A stretch of 64,000 bases of DNA from Aquisphaera insulae. Its GTDB lineage: Bacteria; Planctomycetota; Planctomycetia; Isosphaerales; Isosphaeraceae. Both the position numbers and the translations under genes were made by a program. The number at the start of each line of letters is the position of its first letter. The stretch's first letter is position 1. The notes beneath the pieces were generated by a model, which was given only the letters and a program-made list of their open reading frames with translations, was not told the origin of the DNA and did no database searches. Shown in pieces: positions 1 through 8,320 of this stretch. Location: NCBI RefSeq assembly GCF_011064615.1, contig NZ_JAALJH010000037.1:1-64000 (forward strand), given 5' to 3'.

Positions 1-81
1 CTGACAACGGGGAGGTGACGGACTACCCTGGATGGCCCTCGCCCGCGGCGGACGCGGGCGGATCTGGCAGGGGGGGCTGAG

Positions 82-987
82 GTGACATCGACGATTCGGG
101 GGCGGAGCCTTGTGCTGGCCGCGGGGATCCTCTGGAGCCTGGGCGGGCTCATGGCCAAGTCGCTGGACCTGGACGCGGTCGGCATCGCCCTGTATCGCAG
201 CCTCTTCGCGGGACTCGCGCTGCTGCCGCTGGTCTCGCCGCGACGTTGGACCTTCCGGCCGGCGATGATCCCGCTGGGGATCGCCTTCGGGACCATGACC
301 GGGTTCTACCTCGCGGCGATCAAGCTGACGACGGCGGCCAATGCGATCTACCTCCAGTACACGGCCACGTTCTGGGTCATCCCCCTGGGGATGCTCTTTC
401 TCGGCGAGAGGCCATCCCGGCGAGCGGTCGCGGGCGTGGGCCTGGCCATGGTGGGGATCGCCATCATCGTGGCGAGGGGCTATGACGGCCGGCCCGACGA
501 ATGGAAAGGAGTGGCCCTGGGACTGGCCAGCGGCGTGAGCTTCGCCATCATCGCCACCGGCATGCGAGGGCTTCGAGAGCACGACCCGAGGTGGCTGAGC
601 ATCGTGTATAACATCCTCGGGGCCACCACCCTGGGCGTCTGGATGATCCTCTCCGGGCGGGGGATCCCCGTGCCCACGTTGGGACAGGCCGGCTTCCTCG
701 CCGTCTTCGGCGTCGTTCAGATGGCCGTCCCCTACGTCCTCTTCGCCAGCGGCCTCCGGGACATCGGCGCGGCGGAGGCCGCCCTCATCGCACTGATCGA
801 GCCGATCCTCACGCCGATCTGGGTCGCGCTGGTCCTCGGCGAGATCCCGGCGCCGGCCACGATGGTCGGCGGCCTCTTCCTCCTGCTGGGCATCCTCTGC
901 CGGTACTCGCCGGGATGGAGGCGGGGCCGGGCCGATCCGACTAACGGCGGCCCGCCTGCATCCGTCGGGTCACGTCCGTCGCGCTGA
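82..987 (+). CDS. DMT-superfamily (EamA) membrane transporter
   Basis: About 301 residues with some ten hydrophobic segments arranged as two EamA repeats, the usual size and layout of a drug/metabolite transporter in the inner membrane. The first repeat begins LVLAAGILWSLGGLMAK and the second starts near residue 145. The C-terminal helix has the typical EPILTPIWVALVLGE pattern. The substrate cannot be told from sequence; relatives export amino acids, nucleotides or other small metabolites. The start is GTG, the first usable start seen; the frame stays open toward the window edge, so a longer N-terminus is not excluded. Its last 47 bases overlap the convergent pRiA4b-like gene. Confidence 0.85.
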   Translation: MTSTIRGRSLVLAAGILWSLGGLMAKSLDLDAVGIALYRSLFAGLALLPLVSPRRWTFRPAMIPLGIAFGTMTGFYLAAIKLTTAANAIYLQYTATFWVIPLGMLFLGERPSRRAVAGVGLAMVGIAIIVARGYDGRPDEWKGVALGLASGVSFAIIATGMRGLREHDPRWLSIVYNILGATTLGVWMILSGRGIPVPTLGQAGFLAVFGVVQMAVPYVLFASGLRDIGAAEAALIALIEPILTPIWVALVLGEIPAPATMVGGLFLLLGILCRYSPGWRRGRADPTNGGPPASVGSRPSR

Positions 988-2284
988 ACTCCGTCGGGTC
1001 GAAGTCGTCACCCAGCCATTCGCGAATCTCGGCGCGGCGTGAGCCCGTTGCTTCGACGATCTCATAGTATCCCCAGACCCCGCCGCAGTCCTCCGGCGGG
1101 CCGGCGAGGGCACCGGCGACGCATCGCGGATAGGCGGCGCCCGGCTCGGCCGCGACGCGGCCCTCGAAGACGATCTCGTGGCCCCACGAGTCGCCGAAGT
1201 CGTAGAGATACGAGAATCGCTGGCCCTTCTGCGTCAGGATGTCGCTGAGCTTCGCCTTCGAGGCATCGTCCGCCTCCTCGAGGACGTCCGGTTCGCCATA
1301 GTGACGGTCCCCAACACGAAACTCGTACAGATGCGAATTATCCCAGCCCATCGCGGCCTGGATCTGGTAATGGAGGTCCACAAGATTGGTGTTCTTGGTC
1401 TGGATCCGCCGCCAGATCGGCGGCTTCGTCCCCTTGAGCGTGATCTTGAGCTGGTAGACCTCCGCGGCACCGGCGGGCTCTCCCTTCGTCGGTCCCGCCG
1501 CCGCTCGGGCCTGGATCGCGGCCGGGATCCTGGATCGGCCGCGCTGGATTGAGATCCCCAGCGCTTGGCGAATTCGGGAGAGCAACGAGGCGCTGATCAC
1601 GCCGGGATGCCCTGCCTTCACCCACCGGCGATTGATCTCCTCGAGATCGAGCTTCGCCTCCTGGGCCAGGAGATCGAGGAGGAATCTGGTTTTGGTCACG
1701 GGTTGGGCCGGCTGCTTCCGGGCCGGCTTCTTCTTCGCCGGCGGCGCGGTCCGCTTCGGCGAAAGAGCCGGTGAGACCGCAAGGGCCATGACGACGTCGG
1801 CGACGACCTGCGCGGCCATGTTCCGGGGGAGCTTGCGAGTCTTCTGGACGTGGCGGATGGCACCCTCGATTTCGCCGAGGCGGATCAGCGCGTAGAGCTG
1901 CATCTCCAGTTCGGATTCCAAACCTGGTTGCGCCGCCTGGAGCCATTCGACGCGGACCTTCCCTTCGGGGATACCGCAGGTGAGGATGCGCCGGCCGTCA
2001 TCGGGGAAATGGGCCCGCTTGTACCGCACGAGTGCGTCCACCATCGCGGGAACATCCCGGGACCTGAACTCGTCCCAGAGGTTGGGACTCTCCCTCTCGA
2101 ATGTCGCCAGGAGATCGCGATAGGTGTCGTCGCCTGCCTCCAGACCGATCGCTCGGTTCCATGCGACGTTGGCGAGCAGGGTCGCCACCTCCAAGGCGCC
2201 AATCGAGGGATCTCGCTCCGGGGCCTTCATCAGCACCTTGGCCATCTCGACCAGGATTTCGGACAGCTTTCGTTCCTGGGCCAT
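941..2284 (-). CDS. pRiA4b ORF-3-like domain protein
   Basis: A 447-residue protein. The C-terminal third (about residues 275-440) matches the plasmid pRiA4b ORF-3-like domain, with the family patterns YQLKITLKGTKPPIWRRI and FSYLYDFGDSWGHEI. The N-terminal half is a helical region of unknown function, followed by a Lys/Pro/Ala-rich linker near residues 175-195. The family is common on plasmids and near mobile elements but has no established biochemical role. No transposase or plasmid gene is next to it here. The ATG start is taken because the frame begins there. It converges on and overlaps the upstream transporter gene. Confidence 0.8.
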   Translation of the reverse strand: MAQERKLSEILVEMAKVLMKAPERDPSIGALEVATLLANVAWNRAIGLEAGDDTYRDLLATFERESPNLWDEFRSRDVPAMVDALVRYKRAHFPDDGRRILTCGIPEGKVRVEWLQAAQPGLESELEMQLYALIRLGEIEGAIRHVQKTRKLPRNMAAQVVADVVMALAVSPALSPKRTAPPAKKKPARKQPAQPVTKTRFLLDLLAQEAKLDLEEINRRWVKAGHPGVISASLLSRIRQALGISIQRGRSRIPAAIQARAAAGPTKGEPAGAAEVYQLKITLKGTKPPIWRRIQTKNTNLVDLHYQIQAAMGWDNSHLYEFRVGDRHYGEPDVLEEADDASKAKLSDILTQKGQRFSYLYDFGDSWGHEIVFEGRVAAEPGAAYPRCVAGALAGPPEDCGGVWGYYEIVEATGSRRAEIREWLGDDFDPTEFSATDVTRRMQAGRR

Positions 2285-2539
2285 GACGGTTTCCTATTCT
2301 TGCTCGTGGGAGCCTGAAATCCCGGGCGATGACGTTCCAGGATAACGCGCGGATAGGGGCTCTGCGCGACCCGAGCGGACGGGACGGGACCGTCCCGCCG
2401 GGGCCGGTCCCTGTCCCATTTTCTCCGCCACAGACTTGATTCGGGTCGGCTCCGGCGTTCAGGTTGGGAGAAAGCGACGGCATCGGAGCCTCCCCGGACG
2501 GAGGCGACGAACGAGGGAGAATCTCGCGGGAGCAAGACC

Positions 2540-4333
2540 ATGATGTCATACCCAAGGATCGCAGGGTGGATGGCCACGACGATGCTCGTCGCCGCAACGG
2601 CGGTTGCAGGTGAGCCCCATTGGTTCCCCGTGCAGGCACCGGCCGCGGGGGTGGTGCGCACGGTCCTGGAGGGGGAGTATCCGGAACCGAACCGGGCGTA
2701 CGCGATGCTCGTCCAGTCGGTTGCCGGGCTCGCGGCCCAGGCCGTGAACGAGCATCGGGGGGATGAGCTCGTCTGGGTCTCGACGACGAATCGCGACCTG
2801 GAGGACTGGTACGCCCGGATCCTCCGGAGGCCCGGGGCGCCCGCGGCCCGCGCCGAGGCTCTCGATCCATGGACACTCGTCGACCGCTTTCGCAAGGCGG
2901 GCATCGTCCACGGCTACGTGCTCTACCGCGCGGACGCTTCGAAGGGGGAGATCAACGAGCATCGACCCGGCCTGGACAATTCGGTGAACGTGGCCACGAG
3001 CCTGGCGGGCGTCCTCGGCGGCGTCCTCGTGGAGGAAGCCCTGGAGCCGGAGGCCCGACGTCGTGGCCTGGAACGGCTGGCCGACGCCCGCGACAGGACG
3101 CTGTCCTGGTGCTTCGAGACGTATCGCGACCGGTTCAACCGTCGGCTCCTCGTCTGCCAGGATCCCCGCAAGCCGAATGTCCGGGACCTCGCCATCGCGC
3201 AGAAGTGCTTCACGGCCTACGGCCCGGATTCGTCCGTCGAGGCCGCGATGAAGTGGATGGAGCCCCTTTCCGGGGTCATCGGCTGGAACGGCGGCGACGA
3301 ATTCGAGACGACGCGGCTTTCCACCGTCCACGGCCAGTTCCAGACCGCGACCGACTGGTGCATGAACCTCCCGGTCCTGATGGCCGGCTCGTCGGCGTCG
3401 CCTTCGCCCGGCGTGGAACCCTTCGACCCGTCGTCGATCGACTGGAAGGACGACCGGGGCGCGGTCAGCTTCGTCATGACCGACGGGGATAACGTGCAAT
3501 GGTACGAAGGGGGCTTTTTCGGCGGCCCCTCTTACTGGTCGAGCCCCGCCCGCGGCAAGATCGCCTTCGGCTGGTCCTGCCCGTTCGCCCACCTCGCGCA
3601 GCTCGGCCCGGTGTTGATCGACCGCGCCCGCGAGCAACGCGGGCCGAACGACTCCTTCCTCGAATGGGGGGGAGGCTACTACTATCCCGACCTCTTCGCC
3701 CGGGATCGGCCCGACCGCTGGGGCCTGCTCGCCGAGCACGCCAGACGGACCACGCAGCTCATGCAACGGACCGGGACTCGCCTCATCGGGTTCAACGTCA
3801 GCGACATCGATTCGCCCGATGCCATCCGGTCGTACCAGGCCATCGCCGGTGCCTCGCGCGGCCTGGCCGCGATCCTGGCGTTCGAATACAACCCGTACGA
3901 AGGGGGCGCGGGCCGGGTCTGGTGGGTGAGGGATGCCGACGGGGTCGAGATCCCCGTCATCTCCACCCGCTATTCGATCTGGGAGCACTACCCGGCCGGC
4001 CGATCCGGCGGCACGCCCGCGAAGGTGGCCCGGCTGATCCGAGAGTCCGACGCCGCCGCGGCCGCGGCGAAGGAGGCCCCTCGCCTCGACTGGGTCATCG
4101 TCCACGCCTGGTCCTACTTCCGCCACGCCCCCGGATCGGATGAGTCCGCCGAGGAGATGCCCCAGGATGAGGGGCCCTCCCGCGGCGTCCGCGGGTATGT
4201 CCCCGCCACCTGGTGCGCCGAGCGGCTTCCGGAGTCGATCCGCGTCATCGCGCCGGAGGAGCTCGCCTGGCGGATCCGGATGCGACACGACCCGGCGGCG
4301 ACCCGGAAGGCGATTCAGGCGTTCCGACACTGA
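2540..4333 (+). CDS. GxGYxYP-domain putative glycoside hydrolase, secreted
   Basis: About 597 residues with an N-terminal signal peptide (hydrophobic stretch TTMLVAATAVAG) implying export. The motif EWGGGYYYPDLF, near residue 378, is the signature that gives the GxGYxYP family its name, and the segment FVMTDGDNVQW is also typical. These proteins are found in Planctomycetes, Bacteroidetes and others as predicted glycan-acting enzymes. Substrate is unknown. The ATG is preceded by GGGAG seven bases upstream. A long open frame on the opposite strand covers the same interval but lacks any recognisable domain and is a GC artefact. It converges with the DUF1559 gene 19 bases downstream. Confidence 0.85.
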   Translation: MMSYPRIAGWMATTMLVAATAVAGEPHWFPVQAPAAGVVRTVLEGEYPEPNRAYAMLVQSVAGLAAQAVNEHRGDELVWVSTTNRDLEDWYARILRRPGAPAARAEALDPWTLVDRFRKAGIVHGYVLYRADASKGEINEHRPGLDNSVNVATSLAGVLGGVLVEEALEPEARRRGLERLADARDRTLSWCFETYRDRFNRRLLVCQDPRKPNVRDLAIAQKCFTAYGPDSSVEAAMKWMEPLSGVIGWNGGDEFETTRLSTVHGQFQTATDWCMNLPVLMAGSSASPSPGVEPFDPSSIDWKDDRGAVSFVMTDGDNVQWYEGGFFGGPSYWSSPARGKIAFGWSCPFAHLAQLGPVLIDRAREQRGPNDSFLEWGGGYYYPDLFARDRPDRWGLLAEHARRTTQLMQRTGTRLIGFNVSDIDSPDAIRSYQAIAGASRGLAAILAFEYNPYEGGAGRVWWVRDADGVEIPVISTRYSIWEHYPAGRSGGTPAKVARLIRESDAAAAAAKEAPRLDWVIVHAWSYFRHAPGSDESAEEMPQDEGPSRGVRGYVPATWCAERLPESIRVIAPEELAWRIRMRHDPAATRKAIQAFRH

Positions 4334-4352
4334 CCGGCGAGATCCGGTGTCC

Positions 4353-5330
4353 TTACTCCGCGTCGGCGCTGATGATCTCCCCGCCGCGTCGCGAGAGGTA
4401 AGCGGCGAACGTGTGAAGGTCCATGGTCTGCTTGAGGAACCGCACCGAGCCGTCGGCCATGCCGAAGTTCGCGCCGTTGGGGTGATAGGAGTGGAACTCC
4501 TGGCCGAAGTCGCAGCCGAGCAGGCCGTCGCGCGCGTCGCCCTTCACGACCTGGCAGGAGCCGAAGGTCCCGACCGCGGACGAGCTGTAGTGCGCGTTCA
4601 GCGGGGCGCTCTGGTCGAACAGGTTCTTGTGCCCCATCCAGAGCCCATGGAGGGCATTGGGGGCCTCGCCCAGGACGACGGTGTAGGAAAGCCCGTCGGT
4701 GACCTGGGTGAGCGGAATGTTCGGGTCGGTGAGCATCATGATGACCCCCCTCCCCTCGCCTCCGCTGTAGTAGTTGTTCTGGCAGTTCGTCTGGGGATAG
4801 CAACGGATCACGCGGTCGCCGTAATTGCCGCCGTAGTCGTTCCGGGCGAAGAGGACGGTGGAACCGGGCATGTCACCGTCGGGCCGGTCGTTGTCCGAAT
4901 TCGGGTCGCTCGGGCAGAGGAAGGCCCTGATCCGCGTCTGGGCGGCGGTCGAATTCTCGGGCTCGATGTACCACTTCGACTGGTTGACGGCGTTGTAGAC
5001 GGGCGACTCCTCCATGTAGGCCAGGATCGCCGTGCCCCAGCTCTGGATCCGCGTCTTGTTGGCGGCCGGCGTGTTCACCGTGGTCGTGGTGACCGAACCT
5101 CCGGTCCCCCCCTTGGGGAACACATTGTGGACGGCGATGTAGTTGTGCACCGCCAGGCCCATCTGCTTCAGGTTGTTGACGCACTGGATGCGTCGGGCGG
5201 CCTCGCGTGCGGCCTGGACGGCCGGGAGCAGGAGGGCGATGAGCACCGCGATGATCGCGATCACCACCAGCAGCTCGATCAGCGTGAACGCGCGGCGATG
5301 GGCACGACGAGGGGCGAAGGGCTGTGCCAA
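4353..5330 (-). CDS. DUF1559 pseudopilin-like surface protein
   Basis: About 325 residues from a TTG start. The N-terminus has a prepilin-type leader and methylation helix (RRAFTLIELLVVIAIIAVL, then LLLPAVQAAREAARR), followed by the DUF1559 region with NNLKQMGLAVHNY and, near the C-terminus, the paralog signature FGMADGSVRFLKQTMD. Such proteins are processed by a prepilin peptidase, exported by a type II/IV pilus-like route, and occur in very many copies in Planctomycetes; their roles are mostly unknown. The TTG start is chosen because GGAG lies six bases upstream and it places the leader at the usual distance from the cleavage site; the frame continues upstream without another plausible start. 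A cobalamin riboswitch precedes it on the same strand by about 135 bases, so B12 probably represses it. It appears monocistronic. Confidence 0.88.
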   Translation of the reverse strand: MAQPFAPRRAHRRAFTLIELLVVIAIIAVLIALLLPAVQAAREAARRIQCVNNLKQMGLAVHNYIAVHNVFPKGGTGGSVTTTTVNTPAANKTRIQSWGTAILAYMEESPVYNAVNQSKWYIEPENSTAAQTRIRAFLCPSDPNSDNDRPDGDMPGSTVLFARNDYGGNYGDRVIRCYPQTNCQNNYYSGGEGRGVIMMLTDPNIPLTQVTDGLSYTVVLGEAPNALHGLWMGHKNLFDQSAPLNAHYSSSAVGTFGSCQVVKGDARDGLLGCDFGQEFHSYHPNGANFGMADGSVRFLKQTMDLHTFAAYLSRRGGEIISADAE

Positions 5331-5465
5331 GGGAAGCTCCTGGATCGAGTCGGCTCGGACCGGGTGGGTCGGCGTCTCGGCCGCCCTCCGGCGCGCTCGA
5401 TTCAGGCGTGACCTGACCTCGGAGCTCGCGCGGACGCTCGCGGCCGAGGCGTCTCGACGTGGCGC

Positions 5466-5645
5466 ACAATGGGCAGGTCTTCTGGCTCTCGGCTCATCGC
5501 GGCACCCGGACGACCTTCCCGCCTGGCGGCAGTGGTATTCCTGTCCGTTGCCTGGCCGAATACAGCGGCGGCCCCGCGCCGGCTTCTCACCGGCTTCCCT
5601 ATTCTCCCGCCGTCGGCCGCGAAGGCCGACGCGGGCACCCATCGT
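5466..5645 (-). promoter_or_regulatory. Cobalamin (B12) riboswitch
   Basis: Read on the minus strand this stretch has the aptamer landmarks in order. An outer helix P1 forms from 5638-5645 and 5466-5473, eight pairs including one G-U. Then come AATAGGGAAGCCGGTGA, the GCCGGCGCGGGGCCGCC arm ending in CGCTGTATTCGG, the CCACTG box near 5530, and the very conserved GATGAGCCGAGAGCCAGAAG followed by ACCTGCC at 5472-5500. The only gene downstream on that strand is the DUF1559 gene starting at 5330. The 130-base interval between them would hold the expression platform; no oligo-U terminator is seen, so translational control through the GGAG site is the simpler guess. Confidence 0.93.
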
Positions 5646-5769
5646 TCCATGTTATGTTAGCCCATCCTCGCGACGTTCCACAAGGAAGAATCCGGATGAG
5701 GCCGCGCCCGTGGATCGGCCGTCGGCCCTCTCCGTTCCTCCGGATCTCGCTCCAACGGAGGGACCCAGG

Positions 5770-6423
5770 ATGCCGCCCGTCATCTATCTCGCCGACCGCC
5801 GAATGCCGTCGTTCGACGCGGATCGCCAGCTCGTGGACGTGGCCTGCGCCGGCGACAGCATCACCGGCTGGAACAACTTCGGGACGGCCGGGGTCTGGCC
5901 TTATCGCACTTACCCGGAGTTCCTCGGGCGGCTCTCCGAGCCGTTCGGGCTTACCGTCGGCAACGGCGGCATCGCCGGCGAGGTCAGCCCGAACGGCATC
6001 GGCCAGGTGAGAGATTACCTGCGGCTCTTCCCGAATGCCCGGTCGTTCGTGATCGGGTATGGTACGAACGACCTGGGGATGTGGCCCGACGTGGAGTCGA
6101 CCAGCCCCGGGATCATCGAGAATCTCGGCCGCATGGTCGACTCGGTCCGCGAGGCCGGCAAGCGGCCGTTGCTCCTGAACGTGCCTCCCGCGAACGGGTC
6201 GATGTTCCCGCGGGCGGTCGCCGAGCGGTTGCGCGTCGACCGTGCTTACCACAACGCGCGTCTGGCGGCGTACTGCCACGAGCGGGGAATCCCGCTCGTG
6301 GACCTCACGTCGGCACTCCAGGACGAGCACTTCGGCGACGAGTTGCACCCGAACGATGACGGGGCGAGGATCATCGCCGCCGAGGTCTTCCGCGTCCTTC
6401 GGGCGGCCCCGGAGGGTGGGTGA
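5770..6423 (+). CDS. SGNH/GDSL-family hydrolase
   Basis: About 217 residues with the four SGNH blocks: ACAGDSITGWNN (nucleophile Ser30), GNGGIAG (Gly, residues 64-70), GYGTNDLG (Asn100) and DELHPNDDGARI (catalytic Asp and His near the C-terminus). This fixes it as an esterase or lipase of the GDSL superfamily, acting on acyl or acetyl esters of unknown identity. No signal peptide is visible, so it is probably cytoplasmic. The ATG at 5770 follows an AGGA sequence and is chosen because the frame upstream overlaps the antisense riboswitch and has no coding character. Confidence 0.85.
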   Translation: MPPVIYLADRRMPSFDADRQLVDVACAGDSITGWNNFGTAGVWPYRTYPEFLGRLSEPFGLTVGNGGIAGEVSPNGIGQVRDYLRLFPNARSFVIGYGTNDLGMWPDVESTSPGIIENLGRMVDSVREAGKRPLLLNVPPANGSMFPRAVAERLRVDRAYHNARLAAYCHERGIPLVDLTSALQDEHFGDELHPNDDGARIIAAEVFRVLRAAPEGG

Positions 6424-6572
6424 CCGGGGCACTCGATGAAGCCGCGGCGAGCGATGCCCGCGATGACCTGCGGGCGTGGGCACAAAGCGGACTCGAGGGG
6501 AAGCCCCCCGGGGCGGATAGGGCGACACGATGCCGCGGCGCGGATTCGGGAGGGCCCGGGAGCGATCGGACT

Positions 6573-6581
6573 TGCTATACT
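6573..6581 (+). promoter_or_regulatory. Extended -10 promoter element for the PPTase gene
   Basis: TTGCTATACT is an extended -10 box (TGC then TATACT at 6576-6581), 74 bases before the phosphopantetheinyl transferase start. No convincing -35 box lies 16-18 bases upstream. Similar TGN-TAnAAT sequences precede several other genes in this window. Confidence 0.4.
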
Positions 6582-6654
6582 CGCCCCGGGCCGGCGTGCC
6601 GGATGTCCCCGCCCCCGCGCCGGCGTCTCTCAAGATTCTCGTGGATGAGCAAGC

Positions 6655-7431
6655 ATGGATACGCGAGATGGATTCGACCCGCCCCGGTTCGACGAATGGC
6701 GGCCAGGTCATCCGGTCGGGCCGCTCGCTCAAGGGGAATTGCGGGTCCTCGTCGCGAGGCTGGCATGCGATGCGACCGACGACGAGAACTTCGAGCCGGA
6801 GCGGTTCCCGGACTGGGCGATCCTCGATGACATCGAGCGGGCACGAGCCCTGCGATTCGTGCGGCATCGAGACCGTCGCCGATTCGCGGCCTGCCGCGGG
6901 GCCCTCCGGAGGACCCTCGGGGAATGGCTCGAATTGCCGCCCGAAGATGTCGCCTTCGCCGCGGGGACGGGGGGGAAGCCGGTGCTGGCGGCGGGGCTGG
7001 ACCCGATCCCGGGAAGGCCGCTGCATTTCAACGTCTCGCACTCGGGCGAGCTTGCCCTGATCGCGGCCTGCCGGGGGAGGGACCTCGGCGTGGACATCGA
7101 GCAGGAGCGACCGATCCGCGAGGCGAGGCGGATCGTCGAGTCGTACTTCACGCCCGCCGAGCTGGCAGAATTCGCGGCGCTCGACGATCCGGCCCTGGAA
7201 CTCGCCTTCCTCCGCGGCTGGACCCGCAAGGAGGCCATCCTCAAGGCCATCGGCGTCGGGCTCGCGGGCCTGGCGACCGGCTACGAGACCATGTTCGGCG
7301 ACGCCCCCCTGACCCCCGCCTTCCGCCCGGCCAGCCCCCGGCCCCGGGTGCACGGCTGGGACCTCTGGGAAGCGAGGCCCCGGCCCGGCTACATCGCGGC
7401 CCTGGCCGTGGGAGCGGGAATGACGGGCTAG
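6655..7431 (+). CDS. 4'-phosphopantetheinyl transferase, Sfp type
   Basis: About 258 residues, the usual length for the Sfp/HetI class. Visible motifs are NVSHSGELALIA (residues 126-137), GVDIEQ (145-150, metal-binding Asp and Glu) and WTRKEAILKAIG (189-200, second Glu and CoA-contacting Lys). It transfers phosphopantetheine from CoA to carrier proteins of fatty acid, polyketide or peptide synthases. No carrier-protein-dependent synthase lies in this window, so it probably serves clients elsewhere; the type III polyketide synthase near 57-58 kb does not need it. The ATG has no strong ribosome site. An extended -10 box lies 74 bases upstream. Confidence 0.9.
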   Translation: MDTRDGFDPPRFDEWRPGHPVGPLAQGELRVLVARLACDATDDENFEPERFPDWAILDDIERARALRFVRHRDRRRFAACRGALRRTLGEWLELPPEDVAFAAGTGGKPVLAAGLDPIPGRPLHFNVSHSGELALIAACRGRDLGVDIEQERPIREARRIVESYFTPAELAEFAALDDPALELAFLRGWTRKEAILKAIGVGLAGLATGYETMFGDAPLTPAFRPASPRPRVHGWDLWEARPRPGYIAALAVGAGMTG

Positions 7432-7474
7432 GCACTCTGTGCCTCCGCGGTTGGTTCCTTTAGACTTGGATGCC

Positions 7475-8320
7475 ATGGAGATCCTCTTCCTCGCCCTCAT
7501 TGTCCTGTTCATCTACGCCCTGATCCGGCTGATGGTCTCGTTCGGATCGATCTGGCAGGGGGCGAGGTTCCGGGCCTATCGGCAGCTCGCCGCGAGGTAT
7601 CAGGGGCGGTATGAGAGCCGGGGGCTCAGCGATCCGCCCACGGTCAGCTTCACGCATCATGGGACCCTGGTGCGCGTGGGGCTGGCGCCGACGATCCCCG
7701 GGCAGTCGAGCATCCCCCGGACGCGGGTCGTGGCCCGGTTCCCCCGGGGGATCCCGTTCCGGCTCGAGCTCGCGCCGGTCAGCCGCCCCGCGCCGGCCCA
7801 GGCTCCCAAGGGGACGCGGCTGGTCCGGTCGGGGAGCTCGCTCTTCGACCATGATTTCCTCGTCCAGGCGAACGACGCCGAGATGGCCCGGGACTTCCTG
7901 AACGAGGATGTGCGCGAGGCCATCGGCACGATTTCCAGGCTGGTCCACCAGGGGGGGATGCTCGTCTCGATCAACCCCGAGCGGCTGCTCGTCCAGGTGG
8001 ATCGGAACCTCGGCCAGACGGGAGAGGCCCTGATCCGGGCGGTCCGCGAGGCACTCGTGATCCACGACGGGCTCCAGCAGGGGGTCCGCCGGAGGATGTC
8101 CGAGGGGATCTCGATCGTGAACGCCGGGACGGACGAGCAGGCGGACGGCCCGCCGCTGTGCAAGGTCTGCGGCGAGCCCATCGAGGAGGACGCCGGGGCC
8201 GTGGCCTGCACCAAGTGCGAGACCCCCCATCATCGCGATTGCTGGGAATATGTCGGCTCCTGCTCGATCTACGGCTGCGGCTGCAAGTTCGCCCGCCCCG
8301 TGGGCGGGGCCAGGCGCTGA
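7475..8320 (+). CDS. Membrane-anchored protein with RING-finger-like zinc domain
   Basis: About 281 residues. The N-terminus is one hydrophobic helix (EILFLALIVLFIYALIRLMV). The middle (residues 30-220) is unrecognised. The C-terminal 45 residues form a cysteine/histidine cluster (CKVCGEP, CTKCETPHHRDCW, CSIYGCGC) that resembles prokaryotic RING-finger domains, which bind two zinc ions and in some cases associate with ubiquitin-like systems. No E1, E2 or ubiquitin-like gene is near. The ATG at 7475 is chosen over an upstream in-frame start because it places the membrane helix at the N-terminus. The last 52 bases overlap the convergent CrtI-like gene. Confidence 0.75.
   Translation: MEILFLALIVLFIYALIRLMVSFGSIWQGARFRAYRQLAARYQGRYESRGLSDPPTVSFTHHGTLVRVGLAPTIPGQSSIPRTRVVARFPRGIPFRLELAPVSRPAPAQAPKGTRLVRSGSSLFDHDFLVQANDAEMARDFLNEDVREAIGTISRLVHQGGMLVSINPERLLVQVDRNLGQTGEALIRAVREALVIHDGLQQGVRRRMSEGISIVNAGTDEQADGPPLCKVCGEPIEEDAGAVACTKCETPHHRDCWEYVGSCSIYGCGCKFARPVGGARR

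Noticed and set aside
2546..4330. 594-codon open frame on the minus strand over the GxGYxYP gene
   Set aside because: No domain, no signal peptide, composition typical of an antisense frame in GC-rich DNA; the plus-strand gene has a signal peptide and a family signature.
6655..7431. PPTase as part of the polyketide pathway in this window
   Set aside because: The only polyketide synthase here is type III, which uses CoA esters and needs no carrier protein; the genes are 50 kb apart.
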